Positions 9,799-18,791 are shown, counted from the stretch's first letter. The stretch: 27,468 nucleotides of DNA from Gammaproteobacteria bacterium (GCA_004356415.1 SMWN01000012.1:1-27468), one strand, 5' to 3'. Notes: a model not told the origin generated them from the letters alone. Translations and numbers: made by a program.

Positions 9799-11106
9799 CT
9801 ATATTGTAGGAATCGTCAGAACCTGACCGACTCGGATCCTGTCGCTTTTCAATCGATTGGAATCACGTAATGTATTCATACTGACTTTATAGCGCTGGGC
9901 AATCCCTGAAAGTGTATCCCCACGCTCAATAACATATTTTCGATTTATAATACTCGCAAGTAATGTTCCCTCAGGGGCATGGTCCCTGAAATAACCTTTC
10001 AGACCATTCAACATTGCTTTAGCGAGTTTGGTTTGATACGTCTTACCTTTTAATTTTCTCTCTTCCTCAGGATTGGATATATAGGCCATTTCAACCAGTA
10101 TTGACGGGATATCAGGTGATTTCAGAACAGCAAACCCTGCTGACTGAACATGCTTTTTATGTGTTTTACCCAGTTTCTTCAGGCCACCCAGCACTCTGTC
10201 AGCAACGCCAATACTGGCTTCAAGACTGGCTGTTTGGGAAAGATCGAGCAATACGGATGCCAGAACATCGTCTTTATCATCAAGACTGACACCACCAATA
10301 AGATCAGCAGCATTTTCCCGCTCGGCTAACCACTTGGCTGCTTCACTACTTGCCCCTCTGTTGGAGAGGATAAAAACAGATGAGCCTCTCACCCTCGGAT
10401 CCTTAAAGGCATCAGCGTGAATAGAGACAAATAGATCCGCCTTGTGCCTCCTCGCTTTCCCAATTCTCTTGCGTAGACTGAGAAAATAGTCACCTTCCCT
10501 GATAAGTACGGCCTTCATGCCATATTCCTGATTGATTAAATTGGCCAAATTCCTGGCAATCTTCAGCGTAACATCCTTTTCGCGCAGACCATTTGGTCCC
10601 GTCGCGCCAGGGTCATCTCCCCCATGACCTGCATCGATCGCGATAACAACATCCTTTGATCTTTTATTGTCCGCCTGTGTAATTACCTGAAGGGCACCTT
10701 TTTGATTATTTTCATCATACAGGTCGACAACCAGGCGATGACCATATTGGCTGTTGGGTTGTAACAGAAAACTTCTCATTTCGATATTTTTCTTTAAATC
10801 AAAGACGACACGTAAATCAGAAGTACCTCTTTCGGCACTTCGAATATTTTTCAGATATTTATCTGCGCTGATGGGTTGGCTAATGGCCTGGCGGATGACC
10901 TGACTGATTTTTGCATTACGAATATCAACGACAAGACGGTGTGGCTTGTCGAGTAATTCCAACTTGTGCTCAACCGGGCCTGAAACATCGAAAACCACAC
11001 GTGTATTATCAGGCGCTGCCCAAATACGGACATTCTGCATTGTTACCTGCTCCGCAAACACAGAGATTGGCAACATGAAACACAAAATGAAACACAGTTT
11101 ACGCAT
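9799..11106 (-). CDS. N-acetylmuramoyl-L-alanine amidase (AmiB/AmiC type) with LysM
   Basis: This is a periplasmic zinc amidase that cleaves peptide stems from peptidoglycan, mainly at the division site. The 435-residue protein starts with a signal peptide (MRKLCFILCFMLPISVFA, cleavage before EQ). An AMIN domain follows (about residues 22-135), then the Amidase_3 domain (about 150-375) with the zinc/catalytic positions in DAGHGG, REKDVT, SIHAD and VEMAYISN. An inserted segment between the last two resembles the autoinhibitory helix that EnvC/NlpD-type activators displace. One LysM motif (YVIERGDTLSGIAQRYKVS) closes the protein. The tsaE-amidase-mutL order and the LysM favour AmiB over AmiC. 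Confidence 0.94.
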   Translation of the reverse strand: MRKLCFILCFMLPISVFAEQVTMQNVRIWAAPDNTRVVFDVSGPVEHKLELLDKPHRLVVDIRNAKISQVIRQAISQPISADKYLKNIRSAERGTSDLRVVFDLKKNIEMRSFLLQPNSQYGHRLVVDLYDENNQKGALQVITQADNKRSKDVVIAIDAGHGGDDPGATGPNGLREKDVTLKIARNLANLINQEYGMKAVLIREGDYFLSLRKRIGKARRHKADLFVSIHADAFKDPRVRGSSVFILSNRGASSEAAKWLAERENAADLIGGVSLDDKDDVLASVLLDLSQTASLEASIGVADRVLGGLKKLGKTHKKHVQSAGFAVLKSPDIPSILVEMAYISNPEEERKLKGKTYQTKLAKAMLNGLKGYFRDHAPEGTLLASIINRKYVIERGDTLSGIAQRYKVSMNTLRDSNRLKSDRIRVGQVLTIPTI

Positions 11107-11246
11107 GACCTTAAAACCCTAAGTTTTCCTGATATTGTCTTTGTTATTTGATTGTTACTTGAATAATTTCAAGTTTTATCTAGAAAATCAACCTATATCC
11201 ATGTTTTATAGGCAATAGTAAAGAAAAAATCAAGCTTTTAAGGTTG

Positions 11247-11696
11247 TCAAAAAGAACGGATAATATCTTTTCCTGAAGGAGTTTTGGCCTCTAATAACAC
11301 TTTTCTCTGATCGGCCTGATACTGAATATGAATATGAATATCCGGCGTACCCAGGAATGCTGCACCATTTTCTGGCCATTCCACCAGGCATATGCCTTCC
11401 CCGGTAAAGTAATCACGAATGCCGAGTGATTCGAGTTCTTCCGGATCATTGAGCCGATAAAGGTCAAAATGGAATATCTCCAGATGATTGATCTGGTAGG
11501 GTTCAACAAGCGTATAGGTTGGGCTTTTAACTATCCCCTGATATCCGAGTCCATTTAGAAAACCTCTGATCAGTGTTGTCTTACCCGCCCCAAGCTCTCC
11601 CTGCAGGAACAACTTGCTCCCGGGATGACAGAAACTGGCCAATTTCCGGCCAAGTGCCTCCATGGCAGACGCATCAATAACATCAAGCTGACACAT
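11247..11696 (-). CDS. tsaE: tRNA threonylcarbamoyladenosine biosynthesis ATPase TsaE
   Basis: TsaE is the small ATPase that works with TsaB and TsaD to make t6A37 on ANN-decoding tRNAs. The 149-residue protein carries P-loop GELGAGKTT (about residues 37-45), SPTYTLVEPY, HFDLYRL and VEWPENG, all conserved in the family. AGAGGTG stands 5 bases before the ATG. It is separated from nnr upstream by 188 bp holding two stem-loops, so it may have its own promoter. A gap of 140 bp separates it from the amidase gene downstream. Confidence 0.96.
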   Translation of the reverse strand: MCQLDVIDASAMEALGRKLASFCHPGSKLFLQGELGAGKTTLIRGFLNGLGYQGIVKSPTYTLVEPYQINHLEIFHFDLYRLNDPEELESLGIRDYFTGEGICLVEWPENGAAFLGTPDIHIHIQYQADQRKVLLEAKTPSGKDIIRSF

Positions 11697-11798
11697 TGGG
11701 CACCTCTGTTAATTCTGGGTAAGATATATTGAGATTCAAAATATTCAAGCACCATGCACAATATATAATGCTCTCATGCTTGGCACCAGAGTAAGGCG

Positions 11799-11837
11799 CT
11801 AAGTGATTGTAATAGTTATTCTATTGCAATTACTTAG
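11799..11837. repeat. 17-bp stem-loop between nnr and tsaE
   Basis: Positions 11799-11815 pair with 11821-11837 around loop TTATT. Fifteen pairs are Watson-Crick and two are G-U in the + strand RNA (mismatches in minus-strand RNA). Outer GCG and CGC flank it. It is not followed by a T run. It could be a mobile-element relic, an mRNA stability element or a + strand RNA structure. Confidence 0.6.
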
Positions 11838-11845
11838 TAACGCGA

Positions 11846-11871
11846 CTATTGGAGTTTTTTGGACTCAATAG
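11846..11871. repeat. Second stem-loop between nnr and tsaE
   Basis: CTATTG pairs with CAATAG, and after a one-base bulge AGT pairs with ACT around a T-rich loop. It lies 13 bp before the nnr stop codon on the minus strand and only 8 bp from the larger stem-loop. It shares the CTATTG word with that neighbour. Confidence 0.5.
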
Positions 11872-11884
11872 ACTTGTCCATGGG

Positions 11885-13399
11885 TTAAGAGGGGTGCCCA
11901 CTAACTAATCGTCGTATCCATGGCATTAAGTCGCTGGCTAACAAACCGCGTTCACCATCAACTGCGGCATTATCTGCGGCAGCTGCATGAATGCATACGC
12001 CCAATCGAGCAGCATCTCCTTTTTCAAGTCCCTGTGCAGATAAACCCGCAATAATGCCTGTCAGGACATCACCCATACCCCCACTAGCCATCCCAGGGTT
12101 ACCTTCTGAACAAATTGAGATGTTTCCTTCGTCGTCAGCAATAATACTGCCACTGCCTTTCAGCACGACAATACCGCCATATTTTTTCTGGATTTCACTG
12201 GCAGCAGAAACACGATCTGATTGAATATCGCGGGGTTCACAATTTAACAGTCGTGCTGCTTCACCCGGATGAGGTGTCAGTATCCAGCGATCAGAAGAGA
12301 CAGGTTCTCGCGCAAGTATATTCAGGGCATCTGCATCAACGACCAATGGCAATTTCCCCTCCAACACCTTGGAAAATAACGAAGACCCCCAGGTAGATTG
12401 ACCAAGCCCCGGCCCAATGGCCACGACACTGGCCTTTCCCAGAAGTGGTTTGATTTCGATCGAGTTTTCAATCGAATGAGCCATAATTTCCGGGACCCCC
12501 ATGGTGATCAATGCGGCATGATTCGCATGGGTGGCGAGACTGACTAATCCTGCACCGGTTCTCGCTGCAGCTTCAGCACTCAACCGTGCTGCGCCAGCAA
12601 AACCTTGATCTCCACCAACTACAAGTACATGCCCATAGTTTCCCTTGTGTGAAGATTTCGATCTTGGTTTTAATAAAGATTGCAGATCATCTAATGTAAT
12701 TCGTTTTGTCATAGATACAATTTTTGTCAGTACCCCATCGGGTACATCCAGCTTGTCAAAATGGACATCTCCAGCATATTCCACACCTTGCCCAGTAAAC
12801 AAGCCTTGTTTAAGGCCAATAAATGTCATTGTGGCCTTTGCATGAACAGCACACCCCATGACCCTGCCCGTATCGGCATTGAGACCGGAAGGGATATCAA
12901 GGGATAAAACAGGTATATCACAACGATTAATAGTATTGATGACCTCTTGCCATTGACCAGTGACTTCCCTGTCCAGACCGGTACCGAGAAGCGCATCGAC
13001 AATGACATCACAGTCATTCAGTTTTCCCCCAAAATCATGACCAAAAGCATATTGCACAGGTTCCAGACCACTGGTAATACATCTTTCTGCAGCCTGTAAG
13101 GCATCACCTGATAATTTTTCGTGATTCCCCACTTGGTGTAGTTTGACGAGGAGATCATCCTCATTGGCAAGCCGTGCCAATATATAACCATCACCCCCGT
13201 TGTTGCCTGGACCGCAGAGCACGTGAATACATTTTGCGTCAGGCCATTTTGAACGCATTAATTGATAGGCCGATGCACCCGCATTTTCCATTAAGGTCAT
13301 ACTGGGAATGGAAAATTCCTCGATGGCAATACGATCCAGCTCTCTAACCTGTGCCGAGAGATAAAGTGTCTTCGGCAAGGATGTTTTATCTGATGACAT
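11885..13399 (-). CDS. nnr: Bifunctional NAD(P)H-hydrate epimerase / ADP-dependent dehydratase
   Basis: This metabolite-repair enzyme converts damaged NAD(P)HX back to NAD(P)H. The 504-residue length fits a fusion of two domains. The N-terminal YjeF_N epimerase domain spans about residues 10-220, with MENAGASAY, CGPGNNGGDGY and LDIPSGLNADTG. The C-terminal ribokinase-like dehydratase domain spans about 230-500, with GNYGHVLVVGGDQGFAGA, ILTPHPGEAARL and SGGMGDVLTGIIAGLSAQG. It begins 16 bp after orn and is likely in one transcript with it. The usual epoxyqueuosine reductase gene of this neighbourhood is absent here. Confidence 0.96.
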   Translation of the reverse strand: MSSDKTSLPKTLYLSAQVRELDRIAIEEFSIPSMTLMENAGASAYQLMRSKWPDAKCIHVLCGPGNNGGDGYILARLANEDDLLVKLHQVGNHEKLSGDALQAAERCITSGLEPVQYAFGHDFGGKLNDCDVIVDALLGTGLDREVTGQWQEVINTINRCDIPVLSLDIPSGLNADTGRVMGCAVHAKATMTFIGLKQGLFTGQGVEYAGDVHFDKLDVPDGVLTKIVSMTKRITLDDLQSLLKPRSKSSHKGNYGHVLVVGGDQGFAGAARLSAEAAARTGAGLVSLATHANHAALITMGVPEIMAHSIENSIEIKPLLGKASVVAIGPGLGQSTWGSSLFSKVLEGKLPLVVDADALNILAREPVSSDRWILTPHPGEAARLLNCEPRDIQSDRVSAASEIQKKYGGIVVLKGSGSIIADDEGNISICSEGNPGMASGGMGDVLTGIIAGLSAQGLEKGDAARLGVCIHAAAADNAAVDGERGLLASDLMPWIRRLVSGHPS

Positions 13400-13415
13400 T
13401 GTAAGGAGGACTAAT

Positions 13416-13958
13416 TTAGCTGATGAAATAATGTTCCCGATAGAATTTTAATTCATTAATAGAATCCCGTATGTCTTCCATGGCGAGATGCGTTGAATTT
13501 TTTTCAAATGTGGGTTTTTCAGGATACCAACGTCCAACAATTTCCTTGATGGAACTCACATCAAGATTGCGATAATGAAAATACTGTTCCAGTTGCGGCA
13601 TTAATCGGTGTAAAAATCGGCGATCCTGGCAGATACTATTGCCACACATAGGTGAAACGCTTTCAGGAACGAACTTTTTGATGAATTCCAGGGTCAAACT
13701 CTCCGCATCGGCAGCAGAATGTAGGCTTTCCAATACACGTTTAACAAGGCCGGATTGATTGTGTTGGTGTGTATTCCATTTATCCATCCCAAGCAGAGTC
13801 TCTTCCGCCTGATGAACAGCAATGACAGGCCCCTCGGCAAGAATATTTAATTGGGCGTCGGTGATAATTGTCGCGACCTCAATGATATAATCACTGTCTG
13901 TATCCAGACCGGTCATTTCCAGGTCAATCCAGATGAGATTATTTGCGGACAGGGTCAT
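13416..13958 (-). CDS. orn: Oligoribonuclease
   Basis: Orn is a 3'-5' exonuclease that degrades the shortest RNA fragments (di- to pentanucleotides) and finishes c-di-GMP turnover through pGpG. The 180-residue length is normal. DEDDh motifs are visible: D12 and E14 in IDLEMTGLD, the central [11 protein letters not shown], and [10 protein letters not shown] near the C-terminus with the catalytic His and last Asp. It is divergent from the M48 protease gene across a 110-bp region and heads the orn-nnr transcript. Confidence 0.97.
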   Translation of the reverse strand: MTLSANNLIWIDLEMTGLDTDSDYIIEVATIITDAQLNILAEGPVIAVHQAEETLLGMDKWNTHQHNQSGLVKRVLESLHSAADAESLTLEFIKKFVPESVSPMCGNSICQDRRFLHRLMPQLEQYFHYRNLDVSSIKEIVGRWYPEKPTFEKNSTHLAMEDIRDSINELKFYREHYFIS

Positions 13959-13976
13959 TGAGAATCCTTTTTTGCT

Positions 13977-14004
13977 TTGGCAGTTGGTATTCTACCCATA
14001 ATAT
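13977..14004 (+). promoter_or_regulatory. Probable sigma-70 promoter for the protease-cytochrome pair
   Basis: TTGGCA at 13977-13982 and TAATAT at 13999-14004 are separated by 16 bp, in the divergent gap between orn and the M48 gene. The start codon is at 14069. Assigned by eye from consensus similarity. Confidence 0.5.
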
Positions 14005-14068
14005 GTGCTGCCTGAAACAAATTAGCCAGCTTAAAAGAACAGAAAGAGAATAGAAAATTATTAAAATT

Positions 14069-15313
14069 ATGAATGAATTTACCTATGTATTTCTTTTTGC
14101 TTTGGCCCTGAGCATCACTATTCAACTGGTACTCGGTTGGAAACATATCAGTCATGTTCGCTCACACCGTGAAAAAGTACCCCATGCCTTTCAGGGAAAA
14201 ATTCCTCTGCAGGCACATCAAAAAGCTGCGGATTATACTCAGGCAAAAGTCAAAACAGATTTTTTTGAGCTATTGCCAGCAACAATCTTCCTTCTGATCT
14301 GGACGCTAGGAGGGGCACTACAATACCTTGATGATAGCTGGCGATCCCTGGGGCTATCTGAACTCTGGACAGGCACAGCATTTTTACTTTCTGTGATTGC
14401 CATCATGTCGATTCTGGATTTACCCATGTCGGCTTATCGTGCCTTCGGTCTCGAACAAAAATTTGGTTTTAATAAAATGACCGTTGGTATTTTTGTCATG
14501 GATATTATCAAAAATACGACTGTAGGATTTGTGATTTTTGCCCCCTTATTTTTATTGATACTTTGGATCATGGATGTCGCTGGTAGTTTGTGGTGGTTAT
14601 ATGTCTGGATGACAATATTTGGATTTAGCCTGTTTATGATGTGGGCCTATCCAAGTTTTATTGCGCCCCTGTTTAATAAATTTAAACCGCTGGAGAATGT
14701 AGAATTGAGAGAGCGCATCGAAAACCTGCTTACGCGCAATGGCTTCACCAGTAATGGAATATTTGTGATGGACGGTTCAACGCGCTCAACGCATGGTAAT
14801 GCCTACTTTGCAGGTCTTGGCTCAAACAAACGCATCGTATTCTTTGACACGTTGATAGAAGAATTAACAAATGATGAGATTGAAGCGGTGTTGGCACATG
14901 AACTCGGACATTTTAAATGTAATCACATCAAAAAAAGTATGGTCGTTAGGGGAGCATTGTCTCTGGCAGGCCTTGCCATCCTCGGCTGGTTGATTGACTT
15001 ACCCTGGTTCTACCAGGGCCTGGGCATTTCTACGCCGTCGAATTACATGGCATTACTATTATTTGTCATGATATCACCAGCATTCACCTTCTTCCTACAA
15101 CCAATTTTTTCTTTCACATCGCGCAAACACGAATTTGAAGCGGATGATTTTGCAGCAGGACAGGCCCAGGCCGAACATTTAATTCATGCCCTGGTGAATC
15201 TGTATAAAGAAAATGCCAATACCCTAACACCTGATCCAATGTATTCGGCTTTTTATGACTCGCATCCACCAGCACCTGTCAGGATTGCACATCTGTCAGA
15301 AAAAGCTTCATGA
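14069..15313 (+). CDS. M48-family integral-membrane metalloprotease (Ste24/CAAX-protease-like)
   Basis: This is a zinc endopeptidase of the Ste24-like M48A group, with an N-terminal M48 membrane domain and a C-terminal peptidase domain. In the 414-residue protein several hydrophobic spans are visible (about residues 4-22, 65-85, 105-130, 150-195, 290-345). The zinc motif HELGH is at 277-281 and the downstream EFEADDFAAG region (from residue 355) supplies the third ligand. Bacteria lack CAAX prenylation, so the substrate is unknown; membrane-protein quality control is a reasonable guess. Its stop overlaps the next start (ATGA), so it is coupled to the cytochrome gene. The ribosome site before the ATG is weak. 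Confidence 0.94.
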   Translation: MNEFTYVFLFALALSITIQLVLGWKHISHVRSHREKVPHAFQGKIPLQAHQKAADYTQAKVKTDFFELLPATIFLLIWTLGGALQYLDDSWRSLGLSELWTGTAFLLSVIAIMSILDLPMSAYRAFGLEQKFGFNKMTVGIFVMDIIKNTTVGFVIFAPLFLLILWIMDVAGSLWWLYVWMTIFGFSLFMMWAYPSFIAPLFNKFKPLENVELRERIENLLTRNGFTSNGIFVMDGSTRSTHGNAYFAGLGSNKRIVFFDTLIEELTNDEIEAVLAHELGHFKCNHIKKSMVVRGALSLAGLAILGWLIDLPWFYQGLGISTPSNYMALLLFVMISPAFTFFLQPIFSFTSRKHEFEADDFAAGQAQAEHLIHALVNLYKENANTLTPDPMYSAFYDSHPPAPVRIAHLSEKAS

Positions 15314-15600
15314 GTACATCGTATTCAATCGTACTGCTTCTGTGTTTACTGATGGCACCATTGGCCACAGCACAAGCTGAAGATATTAATGTTGGTAAAG
15401 AGCTACACCAGGAGAATTGCCTGGAGTGCCACAAATTTGAACTTTATGAACGCACTGATAGAACTGTAAAAACCCTGAAACATTTACGCTCACAGGTTTT
15501 ATTTTGTGCAGTGAATAATGATGTTGGGTGGTTTGATGAAGAAATTGATGACGTTACAGCTTATCTTAATACGTTTTATTATCTGTTCGACATGAAATGA
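15310..15600 (+). CDS. Small exported c-type cytochrome
   Basis: The 96-residue protein has a signal peptide (hydrophobic residues 6-18, likely cleavage after ATAQA at residue 23) and a single haem site CLECH at residues 37-41. The mature part is only about 73 residues, so it is a minimal monohaem cytochrome. The only Met in the mature part is M95, next to last, so a normal Met axial ligand is uncertain; a His or another residue could serve instead. Translation begins at an ATGA overlap with the M48 protease gene. The partner and redox role are not known. It is convergent with recR, 23 bp away. Confidence 0.9.
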   Translation: MSTSYSIVLLLCLLMAPLATAQAEDINVGKELHQENCLECHKFELYERTDRTVKTLKHLRSQVLFCAVNNDVGWFDEEIDDVTAYLNTFYYLFDMK

Positions 15601-15623
15601 ACACTCATTAAAAAATAATCAGA

Positions 15624-16217
15624 TCACAATTTTCGTCTGCCAGCCATGGCATGTGAGATTGTTCTGCTGTTGACATATTCCAGGCCACCGCCCATAGGAA
15701 TGCCATGAGCAAGTCGTGTCACCGTCAAGTCATATTTCCTCACCATTTCTCCGATGAAATGCGCAGTCGCCTCACCTTCCACCGTGGTGTTTGTCGCCAG
15801 GATCACTTCCTGAATCTCACCCTTTTCAAGTAACTGGGCCAACTCAGGCAAACCAATCTCATCCGGCCCAATACCGTCCAATGGTGAAAGATGGCCCATC
15901 AAAACAAAATAAAGTCCTCGATAATCTGATTGTTCTATGGAGGGCACATCCACAGGGCTTTCGACCACACATAGCATAGAACGATCCCGCTTGTTGCTGG
16001 CACATAATTGACATACTTCCGTTTCACTAAAGGTACGACAACGTTGGCAATGACCAATCGTGTCCATGGCTTCATTCATGGAAGTTGCGAGTTTACGCGC
16101 ACCCTCTCTATCTCTTTCCAGCAAGTGATACGCTATCCGTTGTGCAGATTTTTTACCTATGCCTGGCAAACAGCACAGTGCTTCTATCAAATGCGTCAGA
16201 AGTGGGGACTCAATCAT
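15624..16217 (-). CDS. recR: Recombination mediator RecR
   Basis: RecR works with RecF and RecO to load RecA on single-strand gaps. I choose the ATG at 16217 (197 residues, [19 protein letters not shown]), which matches the family start; a TTG 21 bases upstream would add seven residues, and neither has a clear ribosome site. The N-terminal helix-hairpin-helix has [11 protein letters not shown], the zinc finger is CQRC...CQLC, and the Toprim domain begins [12 protein letters not shown]-terminal Walker-B-like part follows, with [11 protein letters not shown]. It lies directly downstream of ybaB and dnaX, the conserved dnaX-ybaB-recR order. Confidence 0.96.
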   Translation of the reverse strand: MIESPLLTHLIEALCCLPGIGKKSAQRIAYHLLERDREGARKLATSMNEAMDTIGHCQRCRTFSETEVCQLCASNKRDRSMLCVVESPVDVPSIEQSDYRGLYFVLMGHLSPLDGIGPDEIGLPELAQLLEKGEIQEVILATNTTVEGEATAHFIGEMVRKYDLTVTRLAHGIPMGGGLEYVNSRTISHAMAGRRKL

Positions 16218-16260
16218 TGGCACAAAATATCTGAACAATCTCTGAAGAGAGTTTCATGTT

Positions 16261-16584
16261 TTAGAAAGGGAACTTCATTCCGGCGGGCAAATCCATTCCT
16301 GCCGTCAAACCTGACATCTTTTCCTGAGTCATACTTTCCACACGACGATTCGCATTGTTTACTGCGGCAGCGATCAAGTCCTCCAGCATATCCTTGTCAT
16401 CACCAATTAGCGTCGGATCGATGGTCACGCTTTTGACATCGTGTCTACCTGTCATGGTGATCTTGACCAGGCCCGCACCTGACTCGCCTGTCACTTCCAT
16501 ATTGGCAATTTCTTCCTGCGCCTTTTGCATATTTTCCTGCATCTGCTGCGCTTGTTTCATTATGTTACTCAAACCACCTTTCAT
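16261..16584 (-). CDS. YbaB/EbfC nucleoid-associated protein
   Basis: This small dimeric DNA-binding protein of the YbaB/EbfC family is always found between dnaX and recR in many bacteria. The 107-residue protein begins [16 protein letters not shown] and has a long N-terminal helix rich in Gln, Met and Lys. The conserved core [16 protein letters not shown] and a Met/Gly-rich tail ([16 protein letters not shown]) follow. GAGGT lies about 10 bases before the ATG. A mobile 142-bp element now separates it from dnaX, so coupling with dnaX may be altered. Confidence 0.95.
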   Translation of the reverse strand: MKGGLSNIMKQAQQMQENMQKAQEEIANMEVTGESGAGLVKITMTGRHDVKSVTIDPTLIGDDKDMLEDLIAAAVNNANRRVESMTQEKMSGLTAGMDLPAGMKFPF

Positions 16585-16634
16585 TCTATATTCAACCTCA
16601 TTTAAAAAATATTATTTACAGATCTTATCTATAC

Positions 16635-16776
16635 GAGACCTTTGCACGAAATAGATTTTTCGTCAGAGCAAGGCGAAAATGGTCTACAAAAACGGAGTTT
16701 ACACGTAGTAAATGAGTATTTTTAGACCATTTTTTTACGCCGCTATGGCGGAAAAAATGAATTGTGCAACGGTCTC
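16635..16776. mobile_element. 142-bp MITE-like element with target duplication at the dnaX stop
   Basis: Terminal inverted repeats GAGACCTTTGCAC (left) and GAGACCGTTGCAC (right, reverse complement) match at 12 of 13 positions. Flanking TATAC occurs at 16630-16634 and 16777-16781, a 5-bp target duplication. Inside, AAAATGGTCT and AGACCATTTT form a second inverted pair, so the whole element can fold into one long hairpin. There is no coding capacity. The TIR style suggests mobilisation by an IS5-like transposase, which is inference. Confidence 0.85.
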
Positions 16777-18422
16777 TATACAGGCCTGATAGATTTCTCA
16801 TCCAGTGTCGCACCAAATATTTCTTCTATTGCCTGGACATTGGCGTCCCCTTTTATGGAAGACTCTGCAGTTTGCTGCTTTTCTCTTTCCTCGCGGGCTT
16901 TCTTTTGAGCAGGTGTCTCGGCCTCAGGCTCCTCAACGGTAATCTTGAGCTGAGTCCCTTTGCCAAAAAGTATCTCCAGTGCATTACTCAGTCGTTCCTT
17001 TTGAGTTTGATTTAGAAGATGTTCTTTATCCGGTGACAAAACCAGATGCACCTTCTCCTTACTAAGTTCTTTTAATGTGCAATGCCCGGCCAACTCTTTG
17101 ACTAATCCAACCAGAGCCATTTCATCAATAATAGATTGCCAGTTGACTGTACCTTCAGACTCAGCATTTGGTTGCGTAGTAGTATTGGTTTCAATACTTG
17201 TCACCTTGCTAGTAGCTAGTGGTTTTTCTGCTTGAAAAGAAACATTATCCTTAACTTCACCTGCTCTGGCTTTATTTCCCCTGGCTTGATTTTTCATGGC
17301 ATTATTTGTTGTTCTGCCAGCATCATCTGTACCAGGACTTGCAACTGCCGCAGGTCTAAAAGCCAACATTCTGATAAGTGTCATCTCAAATCCACTACGT
17401 GGATCAGGTGCTACAGGTAAATCTTTTCGTCCCAATATCCCCATTTGATAATACAGCTGAACATCTTCCTGACTGATATGTTGTGATAGTTCTTTAATCG
17501 CTTCATCCTGTTCAACATCATCACTGTTCAAAACCTGGCAGATAGCTATCTTCTGCAAGATTGAGAGTAATTCCACCAGGACCGAATCATAGTCTGGATT
17601 ATGCTCTGCCATATGGTCAGTGCACTGCAGAACAGATTGCGCGTCTCCGGATATCAAAGCCTCCAGTAATTCTTTCAAGTCAAGACTATCGATTGTTCCG
17701 AGCATGACTCTGACTTGTGCCTCCTGCAAATGGCCACCGCCATAGGCAATCGCCTGATCCAGTAAACTCAGTGCATCTCGTAAGCTGCCATCAGCCGACT
17801 TTGCAATCAGTTTTCTTGATACGGCATCACTTTCAATTGATTCCAGTTCGAGAATTTTCTCCAACTGCATATCTATTTGTTCAACGCTTAGATGCTTAAG
17901 ATTAAACTGCAGACAACGTGATAAAATTGTCACCGGGATTTTCTTGGGTTCCGTCGTTGCCAGCAGGAATTTCACGTGGGGAGGTGGCTCTTCCAGGGTC
18001 TTCAATAGTGCATTGAAACTATGACCGGAAAACATGTGAACCTCATCAATCAGATAGACCTTATAACGCCCAACGCTTGGTGCATATTGGACGTTATCCA
18101 TGAGATCACGCGTCTCATCTACCTTGGCCCTTGAAGCTGCATCAACCTCGATCAAGTCAACAAAACGTCCTTCATCGATACTTACGCAAGCAGAGCATTC
18201 ACCACATGGCGTGGAGCTGACCCCTTGCTCACAATTCAGACATTTGGCAAGAATACGTGCAAGTGTCGTTTTGCCTACGCCACGTGTCCCTGTAAATAAA
18301 TAGGCATGATGTAACCGATCGTTATCAAGCGCGTTGGTCAGTGCCTGTAACACATGGCCCTGTCCGACCATGTCTTCAAATGTCTTTGGCCGCCATTTAC
18401 GCGCCAGAACCTGATAACTCAT
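16776..18422 (-). CDS. dnaX: DNA polymerase III subunit tau (clamp loader)
   Basis: DnaX is the ATPase of the clamp loader and links the replicative polymerases to DnaB helicase. The 548-residue protein starts MSYQVLARKWRPKTFEDMVGQ. It has P-loop GTRGVGKTT near residue 45, the four-cysteine zinc module (CLNCE...CGECSAC, about 64-82), the DEVHMFS Walker B and LLATTEPKKIPVTILSRC. The C-terminal part is shorter than in E. coli tau and carries a charged EEREKQQTAES stretch. I see no A-AAA-AAG slippery site, so a frameshifted gamma form is not evident. The TAG stop uses two bases of the target duplication and one base of the adjacent MITE. Confidence 0.96.
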   Translation of the reverse strand: MSYQVLARKWRPKTFEDMVGQGHVLQALTNALDNDRLHHAYLFTGTRGVGKTTLARILAKCLNCEQGVSSTPCGECSACVSIDEGRFVDLIEVDAASRAKVDETRDLMDNVQYAPSVGRYKVYLIDEVHMFSGHSFNALLKTLEEPPPHVKFLLATTEPKKIPVTILSRCLQFNLKHLSVEQIDMQLEKILELESIESDAVSRKLIAKSADGSLRDALSLLDQAIAYGGGHLQEAQVRVMLGTIDSLDLKELLEALISGDAQSVLQCTDHMAEHNPDYDSVLVELLSILQKIAICQVLNSDDVEQDEAIKELSQHISQEDVQLYYQMGILGRKDLPVAPDPRSGFEMTLIRMLAFRPAAVASPGTDDAGRTTNNAMKNQARGNKARAGEVKDNVSFQAEKPLATSKVTSIETNTTTQPNAESEGTVNWQSIIDEMALVGLVKELAGHCTLKELSKEKVHLVLSPDKEHLLNQTQKERLSNALEILFGKGTQLKITVEEPEAETPAQKKAREEREKQQTAESSIKGDANVQAIEEIFGATLDEKSIRPV

Positions 18423-18457
18423 TTACTTTCTGTTCATCCCGTTGGTGTTTGTCACTG

Positions 18458-18487
18458 TTTATATCGATGGACAAGCACGGTAGTCAA
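18458..18487 (-). promoter_or_regulatory. Probable sigma-70 promoter of dnaX
   Basis: On the minus strand TTGACT (18482-18487) and TATAAA (18458-18463) are separated by 18 bp, about 35 bp before the dnaX ATG. This is the best consensus match in the dnaX-ffs gap. Confidence 0.6.
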
Positions 18488-18571
18488 TAGAGCCATATGA
18501 TACATGAGGACAACATAAAGTGTCGCACAGGAATCAGTGTTCGTTCACCGGGAATCCATAAATACAGATAA

Positions 18572-18686
18572 GGCGGCGGCCCACACCCGCCAAGACCCCG
18601 GCACTCGTATCCATTGCTGCCGTTGCTCCCTTCCGGGCCTGGCGGGGTTCACAATTTCACGTCGCGAGGAGACCGGTGGGGCCACC
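18572..18686 (-). ncRNA. ffs: Bacterial signal recognition particle RNA (4.5S type)
   Basis: The minus strand contains the SRP domain IV hallmark, CCAGGCCCGGAAGGGAGCA followed by the GGCAGCAATGG side, i.e. the GGAAG tetraloop closed by a stem with the Ffh-binding internal loops. The 5' end GGTGGCCC pairs with GGGCCGCC near the 3' end, closing one long hairpin of about 110 nt. The size is that of the short gammaproteobacterial 4.5S RNA. With Ffh it targets membrane proteins to SecYEG. Location next to dnaX is common. Exact ends are estimated from the terminal stem. Confidence 0.95.
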
Positions 18687-18791
18687 ATAACAATAAATTA
18701 AACAGGAAATTATCAGGGATAATAAACAAATTTATAGTGCATATATAGCTATTCAGTATACGTATAATGACATTACTTGCCATCTTTCAAG

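Noticed and set aside
11158..11173. CTTGAA/TTCAAG hairpin followed by TTTT as a + strand terminator
   Set aside because: The stem is short and AT-rich and no + strand gene ends there; it lies in the leader of the amidase gene.
16776..17300. Programmed frameshift for a gamma form of DnaX
   Set aside because: I looked for an A-rich slippery heptamer on the minus strand in the region after the ATPase core and found none of the E. coli type.
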